64,000 nucleotides of DNA from NCBI GenBank assembly GCA_905200905.1, contig CAJKMA010000006.1, forward strand, positions 8,054 through 72,053, given 5' to 3'. The position numbers and the translations under genes are program-made. Positions 17,700 through 24,974 of the stretch are shown here, piece after piece. The stretch is from an uncultured Bacillota bacterium (lineage in GTDB: Bacteria > Bacillota > Clostridia > Lachnospirales > Lachnospiraceae). The notes under the pieces are model-generated. The model did not search any database and was not told where the DNA came from. It was given only the letters and a program-made list of their open reading frames with translations. Within the stretch, counting starts at the first letter, position 1. Each line of letters starts with the position of its first letter.

Positions 17700-17717
17700 T
17701 TGTTAATTTTTTATCAA
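17700..17717 (+). promoter_or_regulatory. Rex-like operator 2
   Basis: TTGTTAA, four T, TTATCAA. There is one mismatch to the 18-bp Rex consensus. It lies between the -10 box and the ribosome binding site of adhE. Confidence 0.6.
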
Positions 17718-17735
17718 TATTAAGGAGGATTTCCC

Positions 17736-20354
17736 ATGGCAAAAAAAACAGAAACAATAGCACTAGAAACCAATAATAGTGTAGACGCCCTTCAGGCAAA
17801 AATTGCTTCTATGCGGGAAGCACAGAAAAAATTCGCTTCTTTCACACAGGAACAGGTAGATAAAATCTTCTTTGAAGCTGCTATGGCAGCTAATAAAATG
17901 CGTATTCCCCTTGCAAGAATGGCTTGTGAAGAAACCGGTATGGGTGTCCTGGAAGATAAAGTAATTAAAAATCATTATGCTGCTGAATATACCTATAATG
18001 CTTACAGAAGAGTGAAAACCTGTGGTGTTATTGAAACAGATACTTCCTATGGAGTTAAAAAAATTGCAGAGCCAGTTGGTGTGGTAGGCGCTGTTATTCC
18101 TACCACCAATCCGACTTCCACTGCTATCTTTAAATGTCTGATTTGTTTAAAAACCAGAAATGCGATTATTATCAGCCCACATCCACGTGCAAAAAAATGT
18201 ACCATTGAAGCTGCTAAAATTATTCTGGAAGCTGCTGTAAAAGCAGGGGCTCCGGAAGGCATTATTGGATGGGTGGAAGAACCTACCATTGAACTTTCCA
18301 ATGCTTTGATGAAATCTGTAGACGTAATTCTAGCTACAGGAGGTCCTGGAATGGTAACAGCTGCTTATTCTTCCGGAAAACCGGCAATTGGTGTTGGTCC
18401 TGGAAACGTTCCTGTTATCATGGACAGTACTTGTGACATTCCTACTGCTGTTTACTCTGTCATCCATTCTAAAACCTTTGATAATGGTATGATCTGTGCT
18501 TCTGAACAGTCTGTTACTGCTATTGCTGATATTTATGATGAAGTAAGAGCAGAATTCATAAAACGTGGATGCCATGTATTAAACAATGAAGAATTAGATA
18601 AAGTACGCAGCATTATCCTCACAGAAGCTGGTACTGTCAATGCAAAAATCGTTGGTCAGCCGGCTGCCGTCATTGCAGAAATGGCTGGTGTTACCGTTCC
18701 TGCTAATACAAAAATTCTCATTGGTGAGGTTACTTCTGTTGATGTTTCTGAACCATTTGCTCATGAAAAATTATCACCTGTTCTGGCTCTGTACAAAGCA
18801 AAAGATTTTGCAACTGCTGTAGATATGGCAGACCAGTTGGTAAAAGACGGCGGTTACGGACATACTGCTTCTATTTATGTACATCCTTCTCAGACTGAGA
18901 AACTGAATATCTTTGCAGACCGTATGAAAACCTGCCGTATTCTGGTAAATACACCTTCTGCTCAGGGTGGTATTGGTGACCTGTATAACTTCAAACTGGC
19001 TCCATCTCTTACCCTTGGCTGCGGTTCTTACGGCGGAAACTCCGTATCGGAAAATGTTGGTGTAAAACACCTGCTGAATGTAAAGACCGTTGCGGAAAGG
19101 AGAGAAAACATGCTGTGGTTCAGAACACCGGAAAAAATTTACTTTAAGAAGGGCTGTCTGCCTGTTGCATTAGATGAATTAAAAACCGTATACGAAAAGA
19201 AAAAAGCTTTCATTGTAACGGATACCTTCTTATATAACAATGGCTATACCAAACCTATTACAGATAAACTGGATGAAATGGGAATTACCTACGAATGCTT
19301 CTTTGATGTTGCTCCTGACCCAACTCTCCAGTGTGCTCAGAAAGGTCTGGAACAGTTAAAATCCTTTGGTCCTGATACCATTATTGCCCTGGGTGGTGGT
19401 TCTGCTATGGACGCTGCCAAGATTATGTGGCTCATGTATGAACATCCAGAATGCAAGTTTGAAGACCTGGCTATGGACTTCATGGATATCCGGAAACGAG
19501 TTTACACCTTCCCGAAAATGGGAGTAAAAGCTATGATGGTTGCAATTCCTACTTCTTCTGGTACTGGTTCTGAGGTAACACCATTTGCTATTATTACAGA
19601 TGCAACCACTGGAACAAAATGGCCAATTGCCGACTACGAATTAATGCCAAATATGGCAATCATTGATGCTGATTATATGATGGGACAGCCAAAAGGTCTT
19701 ACCAGCGCTTCTGGTATTGATGCTCTTACCCATGCTCTGGAAGCTTATGCTTCTATTATGGCTACTGACTATACAGATGGTGTTGCATTAAAAGCAGCGA
19801 AATTAATCTTTGATTATCTGCCTGCTGCTTATGAAAAAGGCGCTGATGACCCAATTGCAAGAGAAAAAATGGCAAATGCCTCCACACTGGCTGGTATTGC
19901 CTTCTCCAATGCATTTTTGGGAATCTGCCACTCCATGGCACACAAGTTGGGCGCTTACCACCACCTGCCACACGGCGTAGCAAATGCATTGCTCATTGAG
20001 CATGTTATGCGCTACAATGCTGATCCGGCTCCTACTAAAATGGGAACCTTCTCTCAGTATCCATATCCACATGCAAAGGAAAGATACTGTGAAATGGCTC
20101 GTTTCGTAGGAATTCAGGGTAAAGACGATGATGAAGTATTTGAAAACTTTATCAAAGCAATTGCCGAGCTGAAAGAAAGAGTTGGAATTAAAAGAACTAT
20201 CAAAGACTATGGAATTACAGAAGAAGCCTTCCTTGCTACTCTGGATGAAATGGTTGAAAATGCATTTAACGATCAGTGTACTGGAGCAAATCCACGCTAC
20301 CCACTGATGAAGGAAATGAAAGAAATGTATTTAAAGGCATATTACGAGGGATAA
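17736..20354 (+). CDS. adhE: Bifunctional acetaldehyde-CoA/alcohol dehydrogenase
   Basis: An 872-residue fusion enzyme reducing acetyl-CoA to ethanol with NADH. The N-terminal ALDH part (about 1-440) has the catalytic Cys in DNGMICASEQS. A linker leads to the C-terminal iron-dependent ADH part (about 460-872) with IALGGGSAMDAAK and the metal-binding HSMAHKLGAYHHLPHG. AAGGAGG precedes the ATG. A consensus promoter with two Rex-like boxes upstream suggests redox control. It is monocistronic and followed by a repeat hairpin at 20400. Confidence 0.97.
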   Translation: MAKKTETIALETNNSVDALQAKIASMREAQKKFASFTQEQVDKIFFEAAMAANKMRIPLARMACEETGMGVLEDKVIKNHYAAEYTYNAYRRVKTCGVIETDTSYGVKKIAEPVGVVGAVIPTTNPTSTAIFKCLICLKTRNAIIISPHPRAKKCTIEAAKIILEAAVKAGAPEGIIGWVEEPTIELSNALMKSVDVILATGGPGMVTAAYSSGKPAIGVGPGNVPVIMDSTCDIPTAVYSVIHSKTFDNGMICASEQSVTAIADIYDEVRAEFIKRGCHVLNNEELDKVRSIILTEAGTVNAKIVGQPAAVIAEMAGVTVPANTKILIGEVTSVDVSEPFAHEKLSPVLALYKAKDFATAVDMADQLVKDGGYGHTASIYVHPSQTEKLNIFADRMKTCRILVNTPSAQGGIGDLYNFKLAPSLTLGCGSYGGNSVSENVGVKHLLNVKTVAERRENMLWFRTPEKIYFKKGCLPVALDELKTVYEKKKAFIVTDTFLYNNGYTKPITDKLDEMGITYECFFDVAPDPTLQCAQKGLEQLKSFGPDTIIALGGGSAMDAAKIMWLMYEHPECKFEDLAMDFMDIRKRVYTFPKMGVKAMMVAIPTSSGTGSEVTPFAIITDATTGTKWPIADYELMPNMAIIDADYMMGQPKGLTSASGIDALTHALEAYASIMATDYTDGVALKAAKLIFDYLPAAYEKGADDPIAREKMANASTLAGIAFSNAFLGICHSMAHKLGAYHHLPHGVANALLIEHVMRYNADPAPTKMGTFSQYPYPHAKERYCEMARFVGIQGKDDDEVFENFIKAIAELKERVGIKRTIKDYGITEEAFLATLDEMVENAFNDQCTGANPRYPLMKEMKEMYLKAYYEG

Positions 20355-20399
20355 AAAGGGAGTTTCCTTTGATATCTTATAACAAATTGACATACTGAC

Positions 20400-20508
20400 G
20401 CAATCCCGCATGTGGTACCTTCCAAGCTCAGCCTGCGTTCACTTTGAGCCTGTAGTCTCAAAGCGTACTCGACAAATTCGCTTGAAAGATATCCGCATGC
20501 GGGATTGC
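20400..20508. repeat. Core-and-hairpin repeat, copy 1
   Basis: GCAATCCCGCATG (20400-20412) pairs perfectly with CATGCGGGATTGC (20496-20508). Inside, a 53-nt core (20427-20479) matches the core of the copy at 59097-59149 at 45 of 53 positions, including CCTGTAGTC and CAAAGCGTACTCG. It follows adhE and may also serve as its terminator. The outer arms differ from those of copy 2. Confidence 0.8.
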
Positions 20509-20548
20509 TGGGTTATGGCAATTATTTTTGTTAAAATCTATCAATGTC

Positions 20549-20716
20549 CTAAATCTTAAATACTAATATAGCTTTATCTGTTCCGACCATAGACATAGTT
20601 ACTAATTTATATCCTTTATTCAGCATTTCCTCTGATTTTTTCTCAATAGCTTTTGCTAAATCTTCTATACCAGTAGAACATTCTACAACAACTGATTTAT
20701 ATACTAAATTGAACAT
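20549..20716 (-). CDS. DUF4177-like small protein
   Basis: A 55-residue protein from ATG 20716, with AAGGGG nine nt upstream; a second ATG at 20725 has no spacing to it. The pattern is a short strand (MFNLVYKSVVVE), a helix with Glu/Lys (IEDLAKAIEKKSEEMLNKG), then YKLVTMSMVGTDKAILVFK. This strand-helix-strand layout with a final hydrophobic 'ILVFK' is DUF4177-like. It is translationally coupled to the 33-residue gene, whose stop lies two nt upstream of this start. Confidence 0.7.
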   Translation of the reverse strand: MFNLVYKSVVVECSTGIEDLAKAIEKKSEEMLNKGYKLVTMSMVGTDKAILVFKI

Positions 20717-20717
20717 T

Positions 20718-20819
20718 TTACTCATCCCCTTTTTTGTTCTTTCTATCCCACCAAGTACCTGCTAACGAACAACTTCCGCCCATAACTATAAAGGCAATCA
20801 TAATAAGCCAAAATTCCAT
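20718..20819 (-). CDS. 33-residue single-pass membrane protein
   Basis: MEFWLIMIAFIVMGGSCS begins a single hydrophobic helix (about 3-21), then a basic tail (WWDRKNKKGDE). AAGGAG lies at good spacing before the ATG. It is the middle gene of a three-gene operon with the HTH regulator and the DUF4177-like gene. The family is not recognised. Confidence 0.65.
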   Translation of the reverse strand: MEFWLIMIAFIVMGGSCSLAGTWWDRKNKKGDE

Positions 20820-20890
20820 GATTTTTTCTCCTTTTTAATTTGTTAAATGCTGACAAATAAAAATTACAACAAAACATATAATAAGTGCGA

Positions 20891-21409
20891 TTACACCTGC
20901 AATGAATGCAAATATGATTTTTTGATAATTTCTTGTTGTGTTTCATCATGAGTTAATTGTTTTCCGTCAATAAATGCCAAAATTTCTTTATAGGTTTGAA
21001 TGTCATAGCTCTTTTTGAATTTTTCAATCTTACTTGCCGTATAGAGCGTTATTGCGAACAAACATAACCAGATAACAATTCCTATATTTCCCTTAATGCT
21101 AAATAAAGGATAAGCACTTACAGCTACAACTATTAATTCAATTAGGAAAACTACACTTATCACATTAAACTTTTTAATTGTTGCTTTTTCTACAACCTCC
21201 CTCATCTCCTTTATATCGTCTTTTATAAAATTATCTAAAGACACATTGAAGATATCAGATAAAGTAATTAAGCTTTTAACATCTGGACAACTTTTATTTG
21301 TTTCCCAATTAGAAATGGTTTGTCTTGAAACAAATATTTTAAGAGCCAGCTCTTCTTGAGAAATTTTTTGTTGTTCCCTAAGTTTCTTGATTTTTAATCC
21401 TATATCCAT
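20891..21409 (-). CDS. Xre-family HTH regulator with membrane segments, probably frameshifted at the C-terminus
   Basis: A 172-residue protein as it reads. The N-terminal HTH is GLKIKKLREQQKISQEELA, then VSRQTISNWETNKSCPDVKSL (about 4-55). Two membrane segments follow at about 83-100 and 106-124, then a cytoplasmic region. It ends KKSYLHSLQV. In the -1 frame, after the A6 run at 20918-20923, a 27-residue hydrophobic tail (IIFAFIAGVIALIICFVV and on) runs to a stop at 20835, right where the next gene's ribosome binding site begins. The full product would be 191 residues. Membrane-bound Xre regulators of this kind often control the genes beside them. Confidence 0.8.
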   Translation of the reverse strand: MDIGLKIKKLREQQKISQEELALKIFVSRQTISNWETNKSCPDVKSLITLSDIFNVSLDNFIKDDIKEMREVVEKATIKKFNVISVVFLIELIVVAVSAYPLFSIKGNIGIVIWLCLFAITLYTASKIEKFKKSYDIQTYKEILAFIDGKQLTHDETQQEIIKKSYLHSLQV

Positions 21410-21524
21410 CTTGAATCTTCTCCTTTATTGTATCTGAATATAACTATTTTGTCTGTCAAAAGCCTTTGACATTGCCCTTTTTCCCTTGTCAAAATAGTTT
21501 TACATGGTTTATATAAAAAAGTTT

Positions 21525-22085
21525 TTAAAAGATTCCCAGGTGTTCCAGGAGGGTTTTGGTTCCTAACAGAATAAGGATGATTCCTCCGGCCAGTTCTGCT
21601 CTGGATTTGTATTTGGAACCGAAGATATTACCTACTTTTACTCCTGTTGCGGAAAGAGTGAAAGTAATGACTCCAATAAAACTGGCTGCCAGAATGATGT
21701 TTACGTCCAGGAATGCAAAGGTAATTCCCACTGCAAGGGCATCTATACTGGTAGCGATTGCAAGAGGAAACATTTTTCTAGCTTCCATGCCTCCAACTGG
21801 ACAAGTATTGTCTTTTTCTCTGGACTCTCGAATCATATTGATTCCAATGAATCCCAAAAGAAAAAAAGCTACCCAATGGTCAATGGAAGTAATCTTGTCT
21901 TTAAACTGGCTTCCCAGAAAATATCCAATCACTGGCATCAATGCCTGGAAGCCCCCAAACCAGAGTCCTGCCAGAATCATGTGTTTGGGTTCCAGTTTTT
22001 CAGTAGCAAGCCCCTTGCAGACAGAAACGGCGAATGCATCCATAGATAGTCCAACGGCAAGGGTAAAAAGTGTAATAATATCCAT
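21525..22085 (-). CDS. mntP: MntP family manganese efflux pump
   Basis: A 186-residue protein with six predicted membrane helices in two repeats. Each repeat carries an acidic signature: [14 protein letters not shown] in helix 1 and [17 protein letters not shown] in helix 4, with the conserved Asp residues of MntP (YebN). The product exports Mn2+. ATG 22085 is preferred over an upstream TTG because AGGA is then eight nt away. No yybP-ykoY riboswitch is seen: the gap to the next start is only 142 nt and lacks its structure. Confidence 0.9.
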   Translation of the reverse strand: MDIITLFTLAVGLSMDAFAVSVCKGLATEKLEPKHMILAGLWFGGFQALMPVIGYFLGSQFKDKITSIDHWVAFFLLGFIGINMIRESREKDNTCPVGGMEARKMFPLAIATSIDALAVGITFAFLDVNIILAASFIGVITFTLSATGVKVGNIFGSKYKSRAELAGGIILILLGTKTLLEHLGIF

Positions 22086-22143
22086 TCTCAACGTCCTCTT
22101 TTCTTAAACATGTCCGTTCATTATAACACCAGGATTCTATGGT

Positions 22144-22170
22144 GTAAATAACACACATTTTTCTATTTAC
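22144..22170. promoter_or_regulatory. Inverted repeat near the GH43 promoter
   Basis: GTAAATA (22144-22150) and TATTTAC (22164-22170) are separated by 13 nt. The right arm overlaps the -35 of the GH43 promoter, so this may be an operator. It could serve the divergent mntP as well. Confidence 0.3.
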
Positions 22171-22194
22171 CTACACTCCAAAAACTTTTATAAT
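22166..22194 (+). promoter_or_regulatory. Predicted GH43 gene promoter
   Basis: TTTACC, a 17-nt spacer and TATAAT, 33 nt before the start at 22228. Confidence 0.55.
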
Positions 22195-22227
22195 AAACCT
22201 AGTATTAAATCGGAAAGGAGAAATTTT

Positions 22228-23817
22228 ATGCTAAAACATACTTTTAAAAATCCCTTACTTCCAGGCTTCTATCCAGATCCTTCCATTTGCAGAGTTGGGG
22301 AAGATTATTACATGGTAACCTCTTCTTTTGTGTATTATCCTGGACTTCCTATTTTTCATAGCCAGGACCTGGTTCACTGGGAACAGATTGGACATGGTAT
22401 CCACCGTCCAGACCAACTGGATTATAAAAACTGTGAAACCTCTCTTGGATTATGGGCTCCCAGTATTCGATATCATGAGGGCACCTTCTACATTATTAAT
22501 ACTTTTGTATCTGAAGGTCGGGAAGCCAGAAGAGATAACTATATTATCACTGCCACAAATCCTGCCGGTCCTTGGAGTGACCCTGTTTTTGTGGAAGGGG
22601 CTGACGGCATTGATTCCAGTCTGTTTTTTGATGATGATGGTTCTATTTGGTATGCAGGAAATTTCATTAGTGAAGAAAACCTCTATGAAGGCCATCATGG
22701 AATTTATCTCAATGAACTTGACCCTGTAACCTTCCAGTTCAAAGGTCCTCGATACATTATCTGGGATGGCAAAAAGACCTATAGCCACTGGATTGAAGCG
22801 CCTCATATTTATAAAAAGGACGGCTGGTATTACCTCATGGTGGCAGAGGGAGGAACTTTTATTAACCACAGTGTCCAGATGGCACGCTGTCGTACTATTA
22901 ACGGGGATTATGAAATCTGCCCGAGAAACCCTATTATTTCCCACCGTCACATGCCTATTCTGAATCCTATTTCTGTCACAGGACATGCAGACATTACAGA
23001 TACCCAAAATGGTGAATGGTGGATGGTTCTTCTGGCTGTTCGTCCTTATGCTGGCGGACATTATAATCTTGGCAGAGAAACCTTTATGGTTCCCATGGTA
23101 TGGGCAGAGGACGGTTGGCCTATGATTGACAATGAAACTGGACTGGTAAATGAAGAAGAACGTCTGCCAAATCTGCCAAGATGTATTTATCCGCCTATGC
23201 CGGCAAACGATAACTTTGAAAGCACCACACTTCAGATGCAGTGGAACACCATTCATCCACCTTTAGACATGTTCTACAGCCTTGCAAAACGTCCTGGATA
23301 TCTTAGACTGAAGCTTCGTCCAGAGGTCATGGAAGAAATCTGCACGCCTTCTTTTGTAGGAAGAAGACAACGTCATAAAGAATTTCTGGCTAAAACAGCC
23401 ATGGAATTTCATCCTGTCACCCCTCAAGAAGAGGCTGGCATTGCCCTAGTACAGGATGACCGCTTCCACTATCTCATGACTGTGAGAAAAAAAGAGGAAA
23501 AAACTATTCTGCAATTGTGGAAAACAGAAAACGGCAACCGCACTCTGGTAAAAGAAGAATTATTAAAAACTTACGAAGATACAAAGACCTCACGAATTTA
23601 TCTCAGCGTGCAGGGACATACCGAAGGCTATAGCTTCTACTATGGCTATACAGAACAGGAAATGATTCCTTTTGTGGCTAACATGGATGGCAGCTTGCTA
23701 AGTTCTGTGGTCAATGAGGGCTTCACTGGTGCTTATATTGGTATGTATGCCAGCTCCAACCATACTGCATCTGAAAATCATGCGGATTTTGACTGGTTTA
23801 GCTACCAGGGAGAATAG
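22228..23817 (+). CDS. GH43 family beta-xylosidase/arabinofuranosidase
   Basis: A 529-residue glycosidase without a signal peptide, so it works in the cytoplasm. The five-bladed propeller (about 1-310) has the expected catalytic triad: base Asp17 in YPDPS, Asp129 in GADGIDSS, and acid Glu190 in HWIEAPH. The C-terminal beta-sandwich (about 340-529) is the domain found in GH43 beta-xylosidases. It most likely cleaves imported xylo- or arabinoxylo-oligosaccharides. GGAAAGGAG precedes the ATG. The facing GH3 gene and the sugar importer support this role; the exact substrate is inferred. Confidence 0.92.
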   Translation: MLKHTFKNPLLPGFYPDPSICRVGEDYYMVTSSFVYYPGLPIFHSQDLVHWEQIGHGIHRPDQLDYKNCETSLGLWAPSIRYHEGTFYIINTFVSEGREARRDNYIITATNPAGPWSDPVFVEGADGIDSSLFFDDDGSIWYAGNFISEENLYEGHHGIYLNELDPVTFQFKGPRYIIWDGKKTYSHWIEAPHIYKKDGWYYLMVAEGGTFINHSVQMARCRTINGDYEICPRNPIISHRHMPILNPISVTGHADITDTQNGEWWMVLLAVRPYAGGHYNLGRETFMVPMVWAEDGWPMIDNETGLVNEEERLPNLPRCIYPPMPANDNFESTTLQMQWNTIHPPLDMFYSLAKRPGYLRLKLRPEVMEEICTPSFVGRRQRHKEFLAKTAMEFHPVTPQEEAGIALVQDDRFHYLMTVRKKEEKTILQLWKTENGNRTLVKEELLKTYEDTKTSRIYLSVQGHTEGYSFYYGYTEQEMIPFVANMDGSLLSSVVNEGFTGAYIGMYASSNHTASENHADFDWFSYQGE

Positions 23818-23842
23818 AGACTTTCCGCTTTTCTTTAAACAC

Positions 23843-23897
23843 AAAAAGGGTTCCGTGAACCAGGAGGTGATTCTCCATGATTCCCAGAACCCTTTTT
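23843..23897. terminator. Bidirectional terminator between GH43 and the lipoprotein gene
   Basis: AAAAAGGGTTC pairs with GAACCCTTTTT, with an inner hairpin around GGAG and CTCC. A and T runs on both sides fit termination in both directions. Confidence 0.88.
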
Positions 23898-23908
23898 AAA
23901 ACAGGAAT

Positions 23909-24940
23909 TTAAAAAGCTTCCACAATCTGTTTTATTAAAGTTTCCACATCTGCTTTCTTTACCAGAAAGCTCTGAGTATCATTGATTTTCACTAAATCAT
24001 AAGTATCGTCATACTCATAATAGGAAACACTGATTTGCGGTGCTGTGTCTTGATTTCTGTTATAGGTCACAGTAAGCAATGCCTGATTTGTCTCTTTTAG
24101 CCTTTCTTCCTCTGGCTGCCCTGCCAGCATAACAGAAGACAAGGCCTGATATAAGGTAGTAAAGTCTTCCTTTTCTACTTTCTTTTTTCCAAGCTGATAC
24201 TCTTGCTTCTGTGCATCAACAGACATCTCATATGTCTTATCTGACATGGAAAGTTCTATACTTTCCACTGTCTCAATGTTCACCAGAACCGGAATTTTCA
24301 GGATATAATCATATGGATTCAGTTCATACACACTCTCTAAAAGAACTGTAGGCAGTTTATAAACCTGATTTTCAAAACCTTTCACTGCTGCAAAACGATT
24401 ACCTTCCCCAGCCTCGTTTCCAAGAATAATTTCTGCCTCCGCATCTGCATACAGGGTACTCTTAGCTTTTTCCTCATCTTGGGTATTGACAAATTCCAAG
24501 AAAATACTGGTACTGGAATCCTCAATCCCAGTGTCAATTCCCGCTTCTATCTCTATAGGAGTCTGAAGATTCATCTGGCACAGGATATCGAACAAACCAT
24601 ACATTTCCTCTGTATTCACAGTCATGGTCTCATCATAAGGATTTAAAATTTCCCAGTAATCAAAGTCCATCTTATAGTTTGCCGGCTCCTTGGAAAGATG
24701 AAAAATCTCTTCTCCATCCTCTGTAAGCACTACTTTTCGGATTCCATCCTGGATAAAAGCAGGATTTTCTACTGGCTCTGTCTCTGACTTTTCCGGCAGT
24801 TTCGATGTTTCTGTCTGTTTACCAGCCTCTGCTTTTTCCTCTGACTGTGTTGTTTTGGCATCCCCGCAGCCCGTAAGCAACAGGGCAGCCAGGCACAGGC
24901 AGCCTCCCGCCTGTTTTGCCTTTCCTGTCCATTTCTTCAT
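23909..24940 (-). CDS. DUF4340-like lipoprotein
   Basis: A 343-residue lipoprotein: KK-rich start, hydrophobic core and lipobox LLTGC with the Cys at about residue 25, then a Thr/Glu-rich linker. The rest is a DUF4340-like repeated beta-rich domain (for example NPYDETMTVNTEEMYGLFDIL and a second half beginning LNPYDYILKIPVLVNI). DUF4340 proteins accompany gliding or ABC-type export systems elsewhere, but no such partner is here. It follows the GH3 gene by 34 nt and shares its strand. Function unknown. Confidence 0.8.
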   Translation of the reverse strand: MKKWTGKAKQAGGCLCLAALLLTGCGDAKTTQSEEKAEAGKQTETSKLPEKSETEPVENPAFIQDGIRKVVLTEDGEEIFHLSKEPANYKMDFDYWEILNPYDETMTVNTEEMYGLFDILCQMNLQTPIEIEAGIDTGIEDSSTSIFLEFVNTQDEEKAKSTLYADAEAEIILGNEAGEGNRFAAVKGFENQVYKLPTVLLESVYELNPYDYILKIPVLVNIETVESIELSMSDKTYEMSVDAQKQEYQLGKKKVEKEDFTTLYQALSSVMLAGQPEEERLKETNQALLTVTYNRNQDTAPQISVSYYEYDDTYDLVKINDTQSFLVKKADVETLIKQIVEAF

Positions 24941-24974
24941 ACTTTCTGTCCTCTCTTTCCTGTCCTTTTGCAGT

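Noticed and set aside
22086..22227. Possible yybP-ykoY manganese riboswitch upstream of mntP
   Set aside because: 142 nt with no matching paired regions; the palindrome there looks like a protein site.
22450..23256. 268-codon open frame on the minus strand inside the GH43 gene
   Set aside because: It is antisense to a gene with clear catalytic motifs and has no ribosome binding site; GH43 codon use explains the open frame.
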